A model generated the notes under the pieces. That model was not told the origin of the DNA and did no database searches. It saw only the letters and a program-made list of their open reading frames with translations. Position numbers and translations under genes: made by a program. Below, piece by piece: positions 37,405 to 48,559 of a stretch of DNA of 64,000 bases. Origin of the DNA: Reticulitermes lucifugus (Eukaryota > Arthropoda > Insecta > Blattodea > Rhinotermitidae). The stretch spans positions 1-64,000 of the forward strand of contig JAKCWW010000184.1 of assembly GCA_026260175.1 (NCBI GenBank). Reading direction: 5' to 3'. How positions within the stretch are numbered: position 1 is the stretch's first letter; the number at the start of each line of letters is the position of its first letter.

Positions 37405-37682
37405 CTGTAGTCTGTCTTACGACAGGTCCGTATCCTCTTCCAAAGCGAGTTCTCCACAGGTTGCAATCTAGTGCTTCTTCTTTCAATTTCCAGTACCTTC
37501 TCTTTTCCTTAAGGTCATCCAGTAGCTGCTTACGCATTTTCCTCGTCTTTCCGCCATTTCTATCCTTCCTTCTAACTTTCCTTCAATAACGTGTTTTAGA
37601 AGGCAGTTTCTACGCAAGATGTGACCAATCCAGTAAGCCTTTCTTCTTTTTATTGTATGTAGGATATTCCTCTCCTCCAAAT
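37405..37682 (-). mobile_element. LINE-A copy 2, 3' end
   Basis: The minus strand carries the C-terminal tail (RNILHTIKRRKAYWIGHILRR near 37620-37670) and the terminal hairpin CTGTC-GTAA-GACAG (37412-37425). It ends in GAAAGAATGAA. It is 5'-truncated. Confidence 0.8.
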
Positions 37683-38144
37683 GCAACATCAAATTAGTGA
37701 ATGGAGTATGTCTTTGAGAAACTGAGAGCCTTTAACCTGTTCAGTAGATTTTCAACCTTTCTTAACATGACGATTCATTACCGTGTTCACAAAAGTCCAT
37801 TCAGTCCATTCCACAGCTCCAAGCTGTAGTCTAATTTTACGAGATTCTTATGATAGTACGTCATATGTAGAATCATTTAATTCATGAACTTTGTTTATCG
37901 TCTTTAATTAAGGTTAAGAATAGAGAAGATAGGCAATGTACAAAAAGTAATATAGTGCGCGTTTGTGTAACCATTGTAGCCATGGAAACGCAACAATAAG
38001 TTCCCTTTGTATTGTTGAGTTACATGTGTCGCTCTCAACGATATAAAACTGCTACGTGTTGCTAAGGAAACGCAAGAATGTGTTCCCTTTGTACTGCTGT
38101 CAACAATGTAAAGGTATCTGCGGTATTCTGGGGTATTGCGCGGC

Positions 38145-38235
38145 GTCGTGTGGTTATTGTTTACCGACGTTTCGGGACAACGTATTCGTTCCATCTTCAC
38201 GGGTCAAAAGTCCGGGTAGGAAAGAAAGACAGCAA
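38145..38235 (-). repeat. Short repeat shared with 55010-55095, with hammerhead-like core
   Basis: 'GTTTACCGACGTTTCG' followed by 'gacaac' and later 'gggtcaa.agtcc' occurs in both places. The minus strand contains UGAAGA - U - GGAAC..GUUGUCC - C - GAAAC - GUCG - GUA (38169-38200), a weakened form of the hammerhead-like layout in which C3 is replaced by G. Confidence 0.5.
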
Positions 38236-38439
38236 ACTTATTCGTAGATTCTGGAAAGTACGACGGGGTAGTAATAAGTATGATGTGATGAGAGCCAATA
38301 GGGTAGAACGAGGGTGAGAGAGGGGTGGATACAAACAATGTAAAGCCACTAGGGGTACCGAAAATGCATACAGCTAAGACAGCCTGAAATCAATGTAAAG
38401 GTAGTTAGGTCATGTAATGTGGCCGACACTTTTGTCCGA

Positions 38440-38605
38440 TTTTAAACAGACTTGGATTTACTCGACAGATTTTCATAAATCTCCAGTACCAAATTTAACG
38501 CCAATCCGTCCAGTGGAGCCAATTGGATGCATGTAGACACACAGACAGACACGACGAACTTAGCAGGTGCCTTTCACTACTTTTGCGCACTCCCCTAGAA
38601 TTACT
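38440..38605 (+). repeat. Diverged interspersed repeat (pair with 8280-8480)
   Basis: 'actcgacagattttcataa', 'aatccgtccagtggagcc', 'cagacagacacgacgaa' and 'cgcactcccctagaatta' follow the same order as in the 8.3 kb copy. Confidence 0.5.
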
Positions 38606-38609
38606 AAAA

Positions 38610-41420
38610 CACAGTGTTTGGTGATTAAGATCTGTCCCCGAATTCAAGCTACAAATACGATCATAACCTAATCAGATGGGCCCAACAGGCAAAATCCAAC
38701 CTCCAGATCACCGCGTTGTTAGCTTCAAGACGAAGACTGATCCTTTCCAGGAAACAGTGTTTTAGCAATGCTTATTATTTTTAATACGAGACGATGGCCA
38801 AAGTTCATCAATTAAATAATTTCACACTCTAGATATTTGAGATGCGTTATATTTTCGTCCAGGCAAAAAGTCTGAAAATTGAAAATTCAGTTGTTGAAAG
38901 GTCTATTAATATTTAACAAGGCACGCATAGTCAATATATTTTGATTAGCGGGAACACTTAATTCAATTATCAAGCGTCTTACTCATTGCAATTCAAATCT
39001 TCAAAACTGAACAGCCACTGTACCGATAAAACTCGTCAAATTAAGTAAATAAGTATGTATATAGATATGCATATAAATATTTCCCTTATTAAACACTAGA
39101 GATTTTATCCAGTTAACCTAGTGTGTTCAGAAACATCTCAAAAAATTATTTCAGCTTTGCTATCAATAAATAGTTGATACTGCTTTAGATTTCTATCACA
39201 ACGTTTAGCTAGTAAGGCCGCAAATAGAAGCTAATAAAATCCATCCCTTCATCCGGAGAAGTCAGGCCACGTTATACATGCTCAGAAGGACAGTGAGGTC
39301 GAAAATCCAACACCACTGCTGCACGCACCGATGATCCATTTTTATAAAAGTCCCTTCCTCTGTGCTTATGTTACATCCGACTTTGAGTGACGACAAAGGG
39401 ATTCAAAGAACTGTATATAAAATCTAACCCTACACTACTCCAGTGCATAACACAATTTTCTGTATCATTCGATTTTCTCTTACAAAACGAAATCCAGTCA
39501 GATAAGCATAAGAGAGAAATTACGCGCAGAGAGAAATTACGCGCAGAGAGAAAGGGTTCTCAAAAATCCTCCTTGTGAAGTTATTTTAGCTCTATCTTCG
39601 CCATCAGTGTCTTGTTATTGCCGCCATGCAGACTTACTCAGTTAAAGATTTCTGGAAAACTATAATTTTGTATCAAGTAAATGTGCCTTCAGAACTGGGG
39701 CTGGTGCCGATACGCAATTTAAATACGACACCATGAATTATTTTCCTCTTCAACAACTGTCTTTAAACTATTCAGTGTTCTTCGTTCAACACTCTGAAAT
39801 GTTTCAATCTTCTCCAGTTTCCTGTTGCTCATATTTTCATTTTATTATATCCACATGAATATGATTCCAGTTAACAGGAATTGTTTAAATTATTACAATT
39901 GGTTGTATAGGTTTTAATTTTCAGCACAAGGTCAAGTAACATTATAGTATTATCATATTAGTATTTCCCAGACGTAGAATTGTACTAAAATTTCTCACAT
40001 ATGTATACTTCTTACATTGTTTTTTTTAAAGAAAATATGAATGGAAATTTAACGTTGATTAAATATCACACTATAACGTCCTAAAGGTCATTGCAAAAAT
40101 ACAGCTACGTAGAACGCGTATTACACAACATTTAGAAACCTTTCAAAGCATGGTTCAACTGAGCGTATGAAGGACAGCCATCTGCATCGGTGGAGGTGAC
40201 CGTTCTAACGTGTGTTTCTTTTATGCATGATAGCAGCTCTCTAATGCTTTGGTACACGAAATGTGTTACAGAGAGCTGGCCGCAAGTGACGTTACGGTCG
40301 CGGTAAGATGGACAACACTTCCGAAGGATGAGAGCTTCGTCTTAGTGTACTATTGTTTCCTTGGAAACATAGAATCCCATGTAAATATTACGTAAGAAAT
40401 AACACACATACGCTGAGGCTCCCTGTAAACGTTTAATGAAGTCACAACTGTAGGCTAAATACTTAGCAAGATAAACGAAAAATAAAGCCCTTAAGTAATG
40501 TCTATCTCGAAATAAAATCACTAATGCCATACACAGTATTCGTCGTTATGATCGGAACATCACACTCATCACGTTTCATCAAGAAATCAGCAAAATGACT
40601 CGAAAACATATGTACGCGAAGAAAGTTCCCTTGGGATCATAAATAAAGCAACCATTGAAATGAGTAAACTTAGCGAAAGTGAATACGACTTGGCAAATTT
40701 GGTGGGTATAACATGCACAGTTCTAACTAAATCGGTAAGATAATTTGTGCGGTTTCCGAAATTTTTCAATTCTAGAGCGTGATTAAGGGACTTATTGCAC
40801 TTCTGTTAAGAATTAGAACTTTTTCCCCATTAAGAGCAGGAAATACAATGCTGTTTATTCTGAAAGCCAAACTAACTCAAATACCGAATTGACTGCAAGT
40901 TAAAGAAGGTGATATATGTAGATATGGGTCTAAAGGTGCATTTCAGAGTTACCTGATATTTAGTGTATCTATTTCGTCACATTTACATCCGTTCAGCCCC
41001 ACGTATAGCAGTAGACATGCTTGCAAGATATTAACTCACAGGAATGGCAATTCGTTCCAGGTAAACAAAATCGAACACGTAAGAAACACAAAACAACAGG
41101 ATGAATAAAAACTCTGGTTATATTGAACGTGGTATAGAATCTGTAAAGCAGATTGTCCTCTTTTTTGACCCACAACCCACAGGAACTGTCTATAGGCATG
41201 TTCCTTAATCTTAATTTTTTACAAATTTAGCCTTTACTTTTCTGAAACTTAGCAATGGTAATAACGAATGAGGATGCAATAGGAGATAGTTTATTTGTAT
41301 ACGTAATCAGGAAATACAGAGATCTATATTTTTACTTGCTATTGTGCGACTTTATAAAATGTGGTACAAACAGAACGTTGAACTCTGGACTCATGCAGGT
41401 CATGAACACGCACGTACTCA
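38610..41420. other. No further exon found
   Basis: This stretch lies directly downstream of the Ig exon on the minus strand and would be intron. I looked for the second half of an Ig V domain (a Y.C motif) and did not see one. Confidence 0.4.
39511..39554. repeat. 17-bp tandem repeat, about 2.5 units
   Basis: Agagagaaattacgcgc is repeated twice exactly and then partially. Confidence 0.9.
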
Positions 41421-41421
41421 C

Positions 41422-41599
41422 CGTTCCGTGTAATCTCCCTCAGATCGAGCGATGCCGGCCATCTCGCTGAAGACAAAGATCCGCGAAGATCCACGATACC
41501 ATTTGATGCTGTGTAGGTCTCCACATTTTTCCGTATCCACATCACATGGAAGAAAGATCGTCTCTCCCACAAGTCCGGACAAATCACGTTGCGACAAAC
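41422..41599 (-). CDS. Internal exon: first half of an Ig V-type domain, Sidestep-like cell-surface protein
   Basis: The exon encodes about 59 residues: LSQRDLSGLVGE, then TIFLPCDVDTEKCGDLHS, then IKWYRGSSRIFVFSEMAGI and ARSEGDYTE. The B-strand Cys (LPCDV) and C-strand Trp (IKWYRG) are the hallmarks of an Ig V fold. The partner Cys of the F strand must lie in the next exon. The wording resembles the Sidestep family of insect neuronal/muscle adhesion and guidance receptors (from memory). Splice signals support a true exon. The acceptor is a pyrimidine-rich tract (tgttcttttgcatctttcag) ending at 41600. The donor is GAACG|GTGAGT with GT at 41421-41420. The length of 178 nt fits one borrowed base before and one after (2 + 174 + 2). 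The frame is fully open. ATGs upstream at 41628-41630 lie within the intron tract. Neighbouring exons are outside what I can recognise here. Confidence 0.82.
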
Positions 41600-41639
41600 C
41601 TGAAAGATGCAAAAGAACAGACATTTTCACACACTTTTT

Positions 41640-44600
41640 CCATCATATATCACGGCTGTATACTTCCGAGTCCAGGCTAGTGTAAGCTGCAATAAACCCT
41701 TATATTGCATCAAGATAACAGTGCCGTTAACACCACGACCTCACGCAAACAGTATCAATGTCAATATTCCTGCTTCACATGATTATTAGCCTGTGAGATG
41801 TCGCGGAAGTGAGTGATGAGAGGTCAAATGGGCTAATTTGATAATGATATTGTCTCTGTCGAGCCAAATGTCCATCAAAGCGACTTTAAGCGTAAGTAGG
41901 TGGTAGGAGGAGCATCCATGAGAATTCTATAAGTTAATTACGCTGTCTCCGTGTGTCGTATTTCTATAGTATCGCTCTGTTTACTGCACGACACTGGGAG
42001 CATCTCATACAGCGTATGTAATGTCAATGGTGGGATGGCGTCAAATAATAAGTTCGAAAGGAAGGGAGAGAGAGAGATGGACGAAAAAATTCAGTCACAT
42101 ATCCGGTTTCCCGGCCGAAATTAGAACGAGGAACCCCCTCAGTAAACCTAGATGGTTTCTAATGGAAGAAATTGCTTCATCACTAGAATTTTGAAAGGTT
42201 AATTTTTACAGCACCTATAAATATCAAAATGGTCTGCTGAGGAGGAAACAACAGTTAGAATAAGACAGACATTCTGCGTGGTGTTGGAGCTCCATAGAGT
42301 GTACCATCTTGATATTTTTAAAGCCTACCACAAAAATATGCCTGCCCTCTGGAATATATTGAGAGAGAAAAAAAATTCGCACACAAGCTCCCCATAGTCT
42401 CATTCACTGTGACAAAGGTTAAATCCAAAGCGGTATATAACATTACGTCCTGAGACGTTTAGTTTGCGAGACAGTGACAACTCGACGTGCCGCACAACAA
42501 AAGAACTTCCTGCTTTTAAGGACATAACATTACTTCTTCAAGAACTCTGTAAAATAAAAATTACCCAATACAGAAGGTTACCGCGGGTCCCTTTGAAAAG
42601 CTTTGCTTCGCGGAGCACCGTTTGAAAGCCACTAATTTAAGGAAATATATGAACTAAAATCATTCCAGTGTCTTCTGTATGACATTTTATTTACACTTCC
42701 CAGGCTTAAATTAATTAATTAACACAAGATTCTTAAAATTTTTCAAGGGATGATTACGGTTAAAAGAAAGTAAAATTTTACAGAATAAATTTATTTAACG
42801 AATTTTGTATACTAAGATTGTACTCCTGCTAATTTGTTTTTCTGTGTCTATCAGAAATAATGCTACAGCTTTTATGAAAGCGTATCTTTGCTGATATGTT
42901 TGTGTCTGTCCGATACAAGTAAGTCTACGTATGTTGTAAATCAACATTTACAACAAATGAATCTTGTGTATTATTACCGCTTGTGTAGTGTAGACTTTAA
43001 ATGGAATACAAATAATCATTAGCAGAAATGTTGGTTCATGACTATGTAATTTTGTAATGTGGTGGACTGCGACAAATACGAATGCAGTTATACCAACGTT
43101 AAAGAAGAGTATCATTAGTCCATAAGAAGTACTATAAAATTCAATTAAAAAAATAGTTATTTAAACATTCCGACCCTGCCTGTTATAACCCTACCACTGT
43201 GTTGCCGTACGACAGGGGCTTAGGTTAGACGTTAGGCTAGTCTCTGTGACACAACATGCCCCTTTTTAGCCAAAACAGGAGTGGTTGGATTATAACAGGA
43301 AAAATCCAAAATTTTCTTTTTCAAGAAGAGCCACTGAGAAAAATGCATTCTCTCGCACACTGGCAAATAACACTTTCGGGCTGCTACTTGTAATCAAAAC
43401 GAGGATGTCAATAGAATTGTCTACTGAACACTGGTTTAAAGCCAGCTAAACTTTCACCTGCGGAATTTGATGTATCCCACATGTAGCTACAGTTTCCATA
43501 GATAATTATTATGCTCATCAACTATTACACACTGACTCTCTTGACGGACAACATGAAATTGCCTTTTCAATAAATATGCACACTGTATCTCTTTTTGGCA
43601 GTTGATAAAGCTGTTATTCTGACTAAATAGTAGCTACCCACTACTTCAGTCTATTGCTGCTATCCTCGTAGTCCTATCTGCAGAGACTAAAAACACTGAT
43701 TGTTACACAAATACAGGTCAGTAAGTCATATGTTTCTATAGATACGGATTGAATTTAAAACTATGCATCATTTTTTTCACTAACAATTTACGATCTTACG
43801 TCACGCAGGAAACAACTGTCTCTCTATTATAAAGACAAGTCCATAAACGTGTGTAAGGAAACATCCTGTCTGTTGTGAGAATCATACGAAACACGTAAAT
43901 AAAAAGTTTGGGTAAAACACAGCATTTAGACGTTCTAACGAGGGTGTATATACAGTTACCACGGTACATTAATGAGTTAATACTTAATATATATAAACAA
44001 AAATATTTTCCAGCAAAGTCCCATTTAACTACATGAATCAGGCCATAGAAAACGCTTATGTTTACCTTGTTTTGTATGAGGTCATCAAAAACGTGGGCTT
44101 ATAATATAAAAATCGCAACATTTTATAAAATACCAACGATTGTATTGTAATTTGCGTCTACATCAACATGAGGTGACCTCTAGAATACGAAGAGTGTAAA
44201 GGTACAGATGAATTAAGAATAAATGCGATTCAATATTCACATACTTAAAAACCGAGCACTCAGAATATTAAAGTACAAAAGTGATCTAATATTTTAAATG
44301 AACGCTATGCATGTTTGTGTTCAGAAACCACGCTAATTATAGATATTTTTATAAGCCTACTGCTTGTTTCTGACAGCGTCTTCAAATAAACAATAAACAA
44401 ATTCAAATTAATCAAATTAATTAAAACTGGGTAAGGAATAACTTACAGTAATGAAATCCTCTGGAAAACGTTGCTGGCAGAGGGTTGGCTATGAACTGTT
44501 TTAGAGCAATACTGGATACTGCAACATCGTAGACCGCACTCTGAACATTGCTACGGTCACGAATGACGTCAACTATAGGAATGTAAACATCGGTACAGGT

Positions 44601-46065
44601 ATCGTCAAAATATGCGTTCTTTCTTAATTTTCGTTACTGTATTATAACTAAAATGTGTTTAGATTTCACCTGTAATTTGTTAATACCAATACGTGAAACT
44701 TTCATTGTGTTGTCGTTCAGCTTTCTGTACTAAAATTTAATTTCCAAGTGTTTTATGTAGCCAGAATTATTATATGTTCGTCTTAGTCTTTGTATGTTCT
44801 TAATGCTTAGTTCGCAATTTAAGCACGTATCAACACGCCACTTTCCATAGCCTCATGTTTGTCTAAAAGAAGAAACCGGCGTTTCTGGTTTATGCCTTAC
44901 AAAAACGGAAACGCAGAAATATCTTTTCATTTACATAAAACACGAGTACATACTGCCAGAAGCACAGTATTATTCATTCCTTCATTCAAGTATCGTGAAT
45001 TCTAAACTGAAGCCTTACGCCACCACTAGGCTTTTAACGTTCTCCCGTACCTCTAAAACAAATTCTGAACACAGTTTAAACATTACTGTTTGTTCTGTCG
45101 CTGGACAGATACCAGTCTAAATTGATCAATGATGTACAATGTAAATAGAAGAGCTATGTGATTAATTGAGCGATTTCATTAGCTGTGCTGTCACGCGTAA
45201 CAATTTATTTTGTGCTTGTTTCTGAGGCACATATTCATTTATTTGTATTGATTTTTACTCAGAAAAGCTCGAATTTCCACAGTCATATCTATATTAGGTT
45301 CAGTGGTTTGAACATACACAAAACATATTTATTAATATGTTTGTGAAATGAGATAATGGCTTGCGTGAGTGTAATCGAGATTCATTCATAATTCAGACGG
45401 TTTGTCACAGATATAATCTGGGTGAGTGAAGGGTCAACACAAATCAACGTAATAAGCATTGAAACATTAGCCTCCTTCATTACATTTCTTATTAAAATTG
45501 CAAAGCACTCTTGTTACTATACGCACCACGGAATGTAACATTAAAGCACCTGCATTTTGTCCACATGATATATTTATGTATATTGTGTGATCCTCAGAAC
45601 GAAAGACGACAATTTACCTCAAAAGCATTAAATGATTGGTCTTTGCAATAAAAAGACAGCGTGCTTTCTGTGATGGGGGACATGAATTTTTAAATATTAA
45701 ATGAACTTCAGACACCGAACTGTTAATGTGGTTGCAGAAGTAGGCTTACAGATGTTTATATGTTGTCAACTATAAAGAATGTTAAAGTAAAAGATATAGA
45801 AATAAGTTATATGCGATTCCCTACTCTAATCGGCAATTCAACAAACACTCAATGAATTTAGTGACACAGACGGATTTTGAAGATCTTGAAATTAAATGGC
45901 TTAGAGTATGGAACCCATAAATTTACACTAAAACATAGAAGAATGAATTAGGTATAAGAGGTACATAACGTAAAGTCCGTGAAGTCGACTGTTCTACGAA
46001 TTTCAGAAGAAGACTGTATTTTACATGCGCACCAAGCTTTCACAAGCATCACCATCATCATCATC
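41640..46065. other. Featureless AT-rich stretch, probably intron
   Basis: If the Ig exon belongs to a gene running on the minus strand, this is its upstream intron. No exon is recognised. A possible hAT terminal remnant at about 42575-42634 is the only repeat-like trace. From about 41790 to 50888 there is no frame of 60 codons on either strand. Confidence 0.4.
42575..42634. repeat. Possible hAT terminal remnant
   Basis: 'ccgcgggtccctttgaaaa' followed by 'ttcgcggagcaccgtttgaaa' and 'gccacta' resembles one end of a hAT element (minus strand TAGTGGCTTTCAAACGGTGC). No partner end or target duplication was found. Confidence 0.3.
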
Positions 46066-46072
46066 ACGTAAT

Positions 46073-46163
46073 CTATCTTAAAATAGGTTCACAGCCTCTT
46101 CCAAAGCGAGTTCTCCAGAAAGTGCGATCTACAGTTTCATCTTTCAATTTGCAGTACCTTTTT
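46073..46163 (-). mobile_element. LINE-A copy 3, diverged 3' end
   Basis: The minus strand shows 'aggtactgcaaattgaaaga', 'ctcgctttggaagaggct' and a terminal hairpin CTATT-TTAA-GATAG (46086-46073). It is the most diverged LINE-A copy. A fragment of about 90 bases remains. Confidence 0.7.
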
Positions 46164-46169
46164 CACATG

Positions 46170-47570
46170 CACCATAAGAACCATAACTTTAACTTCGCCA
46201 GAATTTTGAACAGTACATATTTCTTTCAAAGTCATTACAATATGTCTGACTAAAAAACGGGTGGCATCTGCTTACTTTATTGTGTTGCTGCCTGTTGCTT
46301 CATATACACTCACAGATGACAACAATTAGGTCAATGGTTTAGCGGTCTTGATCATTGCTTGTTACCTCTGAATGGACATTAGTACAGATAATTAGTTACT
46401 GGCCAGATTTGAGAACACAGAGCATTTGTGTGTTGATAAATACTACACGTTTGAACAATTCACTGTTTGTTATATAATAGTATTCTCTATTATCTACGCG
46501 AATACCCGTAAACAATGCTGGAGTTTACGCTCGTTTTCATTCGTATAAATGGTAATTATACATTTAAACTACATATGATCCACATTTACAGTACCTGATG
46601 AACCGTTCATATCATGTTACACTTTATAATTTGTTCTCACGGACAGCGTTTTCACATTTGACACTAAATTTTTTATGTTCTTTCTTTATGTAGAATCATG
46701 AACAAAAACATTTTATCACAAAACCGCTCAAAGTTTCTTAAGGAACACCACTGAGAAGAATATCTTCTAATCCGAAGCTTAAATAATATAATTTGTTTAT
46801 GACATCATAAGGAATGATTCTTAGGTGATGTTAATATCGTTTTCGTTTTCTGTTTATCAATATTTACTACACACTTTAATTTTACCCACAAGAATCAACA
46901 TTCTTCTACAGTAGGTGTGACAAGATAATCTCCAGCTAAATTTCATTCCTCTCACCTCGCTTACTTGCAATTAATCCGATTGTATCATTCAAGCAACATT
47001 TTCAGGACGAGGTCCGTTAAATTCCATTCAGTTCCGGCTCTGGCTGATTTCTCCCATTCAGATACGTATGTCTCTTCCATAGTTCAGCTACAATGAACGG
47101 GTATTTGAAGACCCATAATCACAGCGGGATAAACTATTGGCACTTTTACACACAATCGACAAAAAATTTACAGATGAATAAAGTCCTAGTACAACACATC
47201 CACAAAAAGCAAATTTGCTCGCAATGTGTTTGAGCGGGAAAAAAGTTCCTTAGACAAGTAAGTGAAATGACACAGTATTATTACTTTGGCAGGAATTTTC
47301 TTTACTCCACTCTCGCGGGAAAACAGATTTGCATACATTGATACGACCTGCCTTTGGTTTTCCTAAAACTCATCCGTTCTGTAACCGTTCCCCGTGGCTG
47401 TCTTTTCCGCTCCACGCATAGGAGGAAAACTCGTTGAAAATAAACTGCTTTTTATTCTGAATAGATGCCAAAAATTGCGTCAGTAAATATAAGCACTCCA
47501 GGGCTTCGAGTACATCCATATTCAGTGATGGTGCTTTGCTTCATAGAAAACAGAAAAAAATGTGAAAACA
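46170..47570. other. No gene recognised
   Basis: AT-rich, no long frame on either strand. Confidence 0.4.
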
Positions 47571-47578
47571 CTGAAAGT

Positions 47579-47629
47579 AATGGGCTGAAGATGCGTTACA
47601 TTTGAGAACACGAAACGTTGGTCGTCATT
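47579..47629 (+). ncRNA. Hammerhead-like motif with stem I
   Basis: CUGAAGA (47585-47591) - U - GCGUU..AACAC (stem II, one C.A mismatch) - GAAAC (47612-47616) - GUUG - GUC (47621-47623, cleavage-type triplet). Stem I pairs AAUGG (47579-47583) with UCAUU (47625-47629), in the correct register after one G.G mismatch. C15.2-G16.2 and A15.1-U16.1 give a two-pair stem III. Core complete except for the extra U. Confidence 0.45.
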
Positions 47630-47639
47630 TAAAGCAAGA

Positions 47640-48350
47640 ATACATTAAAGGAACAGGAAACTTCCATCAGGCAGTTAAGGGTATTACAGAAATGGGAATA
47701 AATCAAGGATTGAAATGTTCCGAGAATTTAGAAACGTTTGTTGACCTCGACGAAAATACAATTTCAGAAACGGTTTGACACAACATTAGGAATAAAGATG
47801 CTGTTTTAATTAGTAAAACGTGATATTCTGAGAAAAATAAGAAAGACTACTATGTTAGCAAACTTTCCCAGATACAGTACTCTAAAATATTACACACCAA
47901 AATTTGCTTTCTCTGTATAAGTTACGCGGAAAATGTCTGTCGTGTTTTGGTGCAGCAAAATTCTTCCTTTCTAAAAGAGATAAATTCTTACGTCTGTATG
48001 GCTTTGCAGGGTATGTGCAGTGCAACAGGTAACGTCCTAACGTCTCGCTATGATAGATGACATTACAATGACGTTTTGGAAGTGAACATTGATACTCATA
48101 AAGCGTACTAAATTACATCACGACTGAAGGGTTACATAATATGGCAATTAAACTTTTGGATTCAGAACACAGAATCTCACACCCTCAATACTGTGAAAGT
48201 GTTCTTGGATTCTGAGCTTAATGTTACGGTGCAGACCTTTAAAGGTAAAGTAACGACAAAGTTGTTAATGTGCGTAATTAAACACGACATCATTAAAACG
48301 TAAGGGGAAGTGAAAATATAGCTCCCCCTCGTGTTCCTAACTGCAATATT
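47640..48350. other. No gene recognised
   Basis: AT-rich, no motif. Confidence 0.4.
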
Positions 48351-48359
48351 ACAAGAAGG

Positions 48360-48545
48360 AGAGCGATAAACGTCACGCCCTGAAGTCTTTAACCCTGGCG
48401 AAACAACCCCGGTGCCCAGTGCATTGGAGGCTAGACGGGCCTCAGAGCCGGTCTGATCGCTGTGGAGAAAACAAAAGTGTCTTTCCCTCTGGGAAACGGA
48501 ACCCAGATTTCTTGTTTTCCCAGTCCTTAGCCAACACTATATTAA
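48360..48545 (+). repeat. Interspersed repeat, blocks B then A (shared with 14.3 and 17.5 kb)
   Basis: Block B 'cacgccctgaagtctttaaccc' comes first, then block A 'tggcgaaacaaccccggtgc' and 'ttggaggctagacgggcctc', followed by 'agtgtctttccctctggg'. It is locally G/C-richer than its surroundings. Family unknown. Confidence 0.45.
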
Positions 48546-48559
48546 ACAGTTTAGTGCCA

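Noticed and set aside
37740-37830. Possible minus-strand LINE-B fragment ('gaacacggtaatgaa')
   Set aside because: Only about 15 bases match well; the rest of the LINE-B order cannot be followed.
39511-39554. CRISPR-like array
   Set aside because: Units are directly adjacent with no spacers; a simple tandem repeat in a eukaryotic genome.
41339-41685. Other frames overlapping the Ig exon (41339-41587 -, 41452-41685 +)
   Set aside because: They are frame shadows of the exon; only the 41422-41599 minus frame has Ig hallmarks and matching splice phases.
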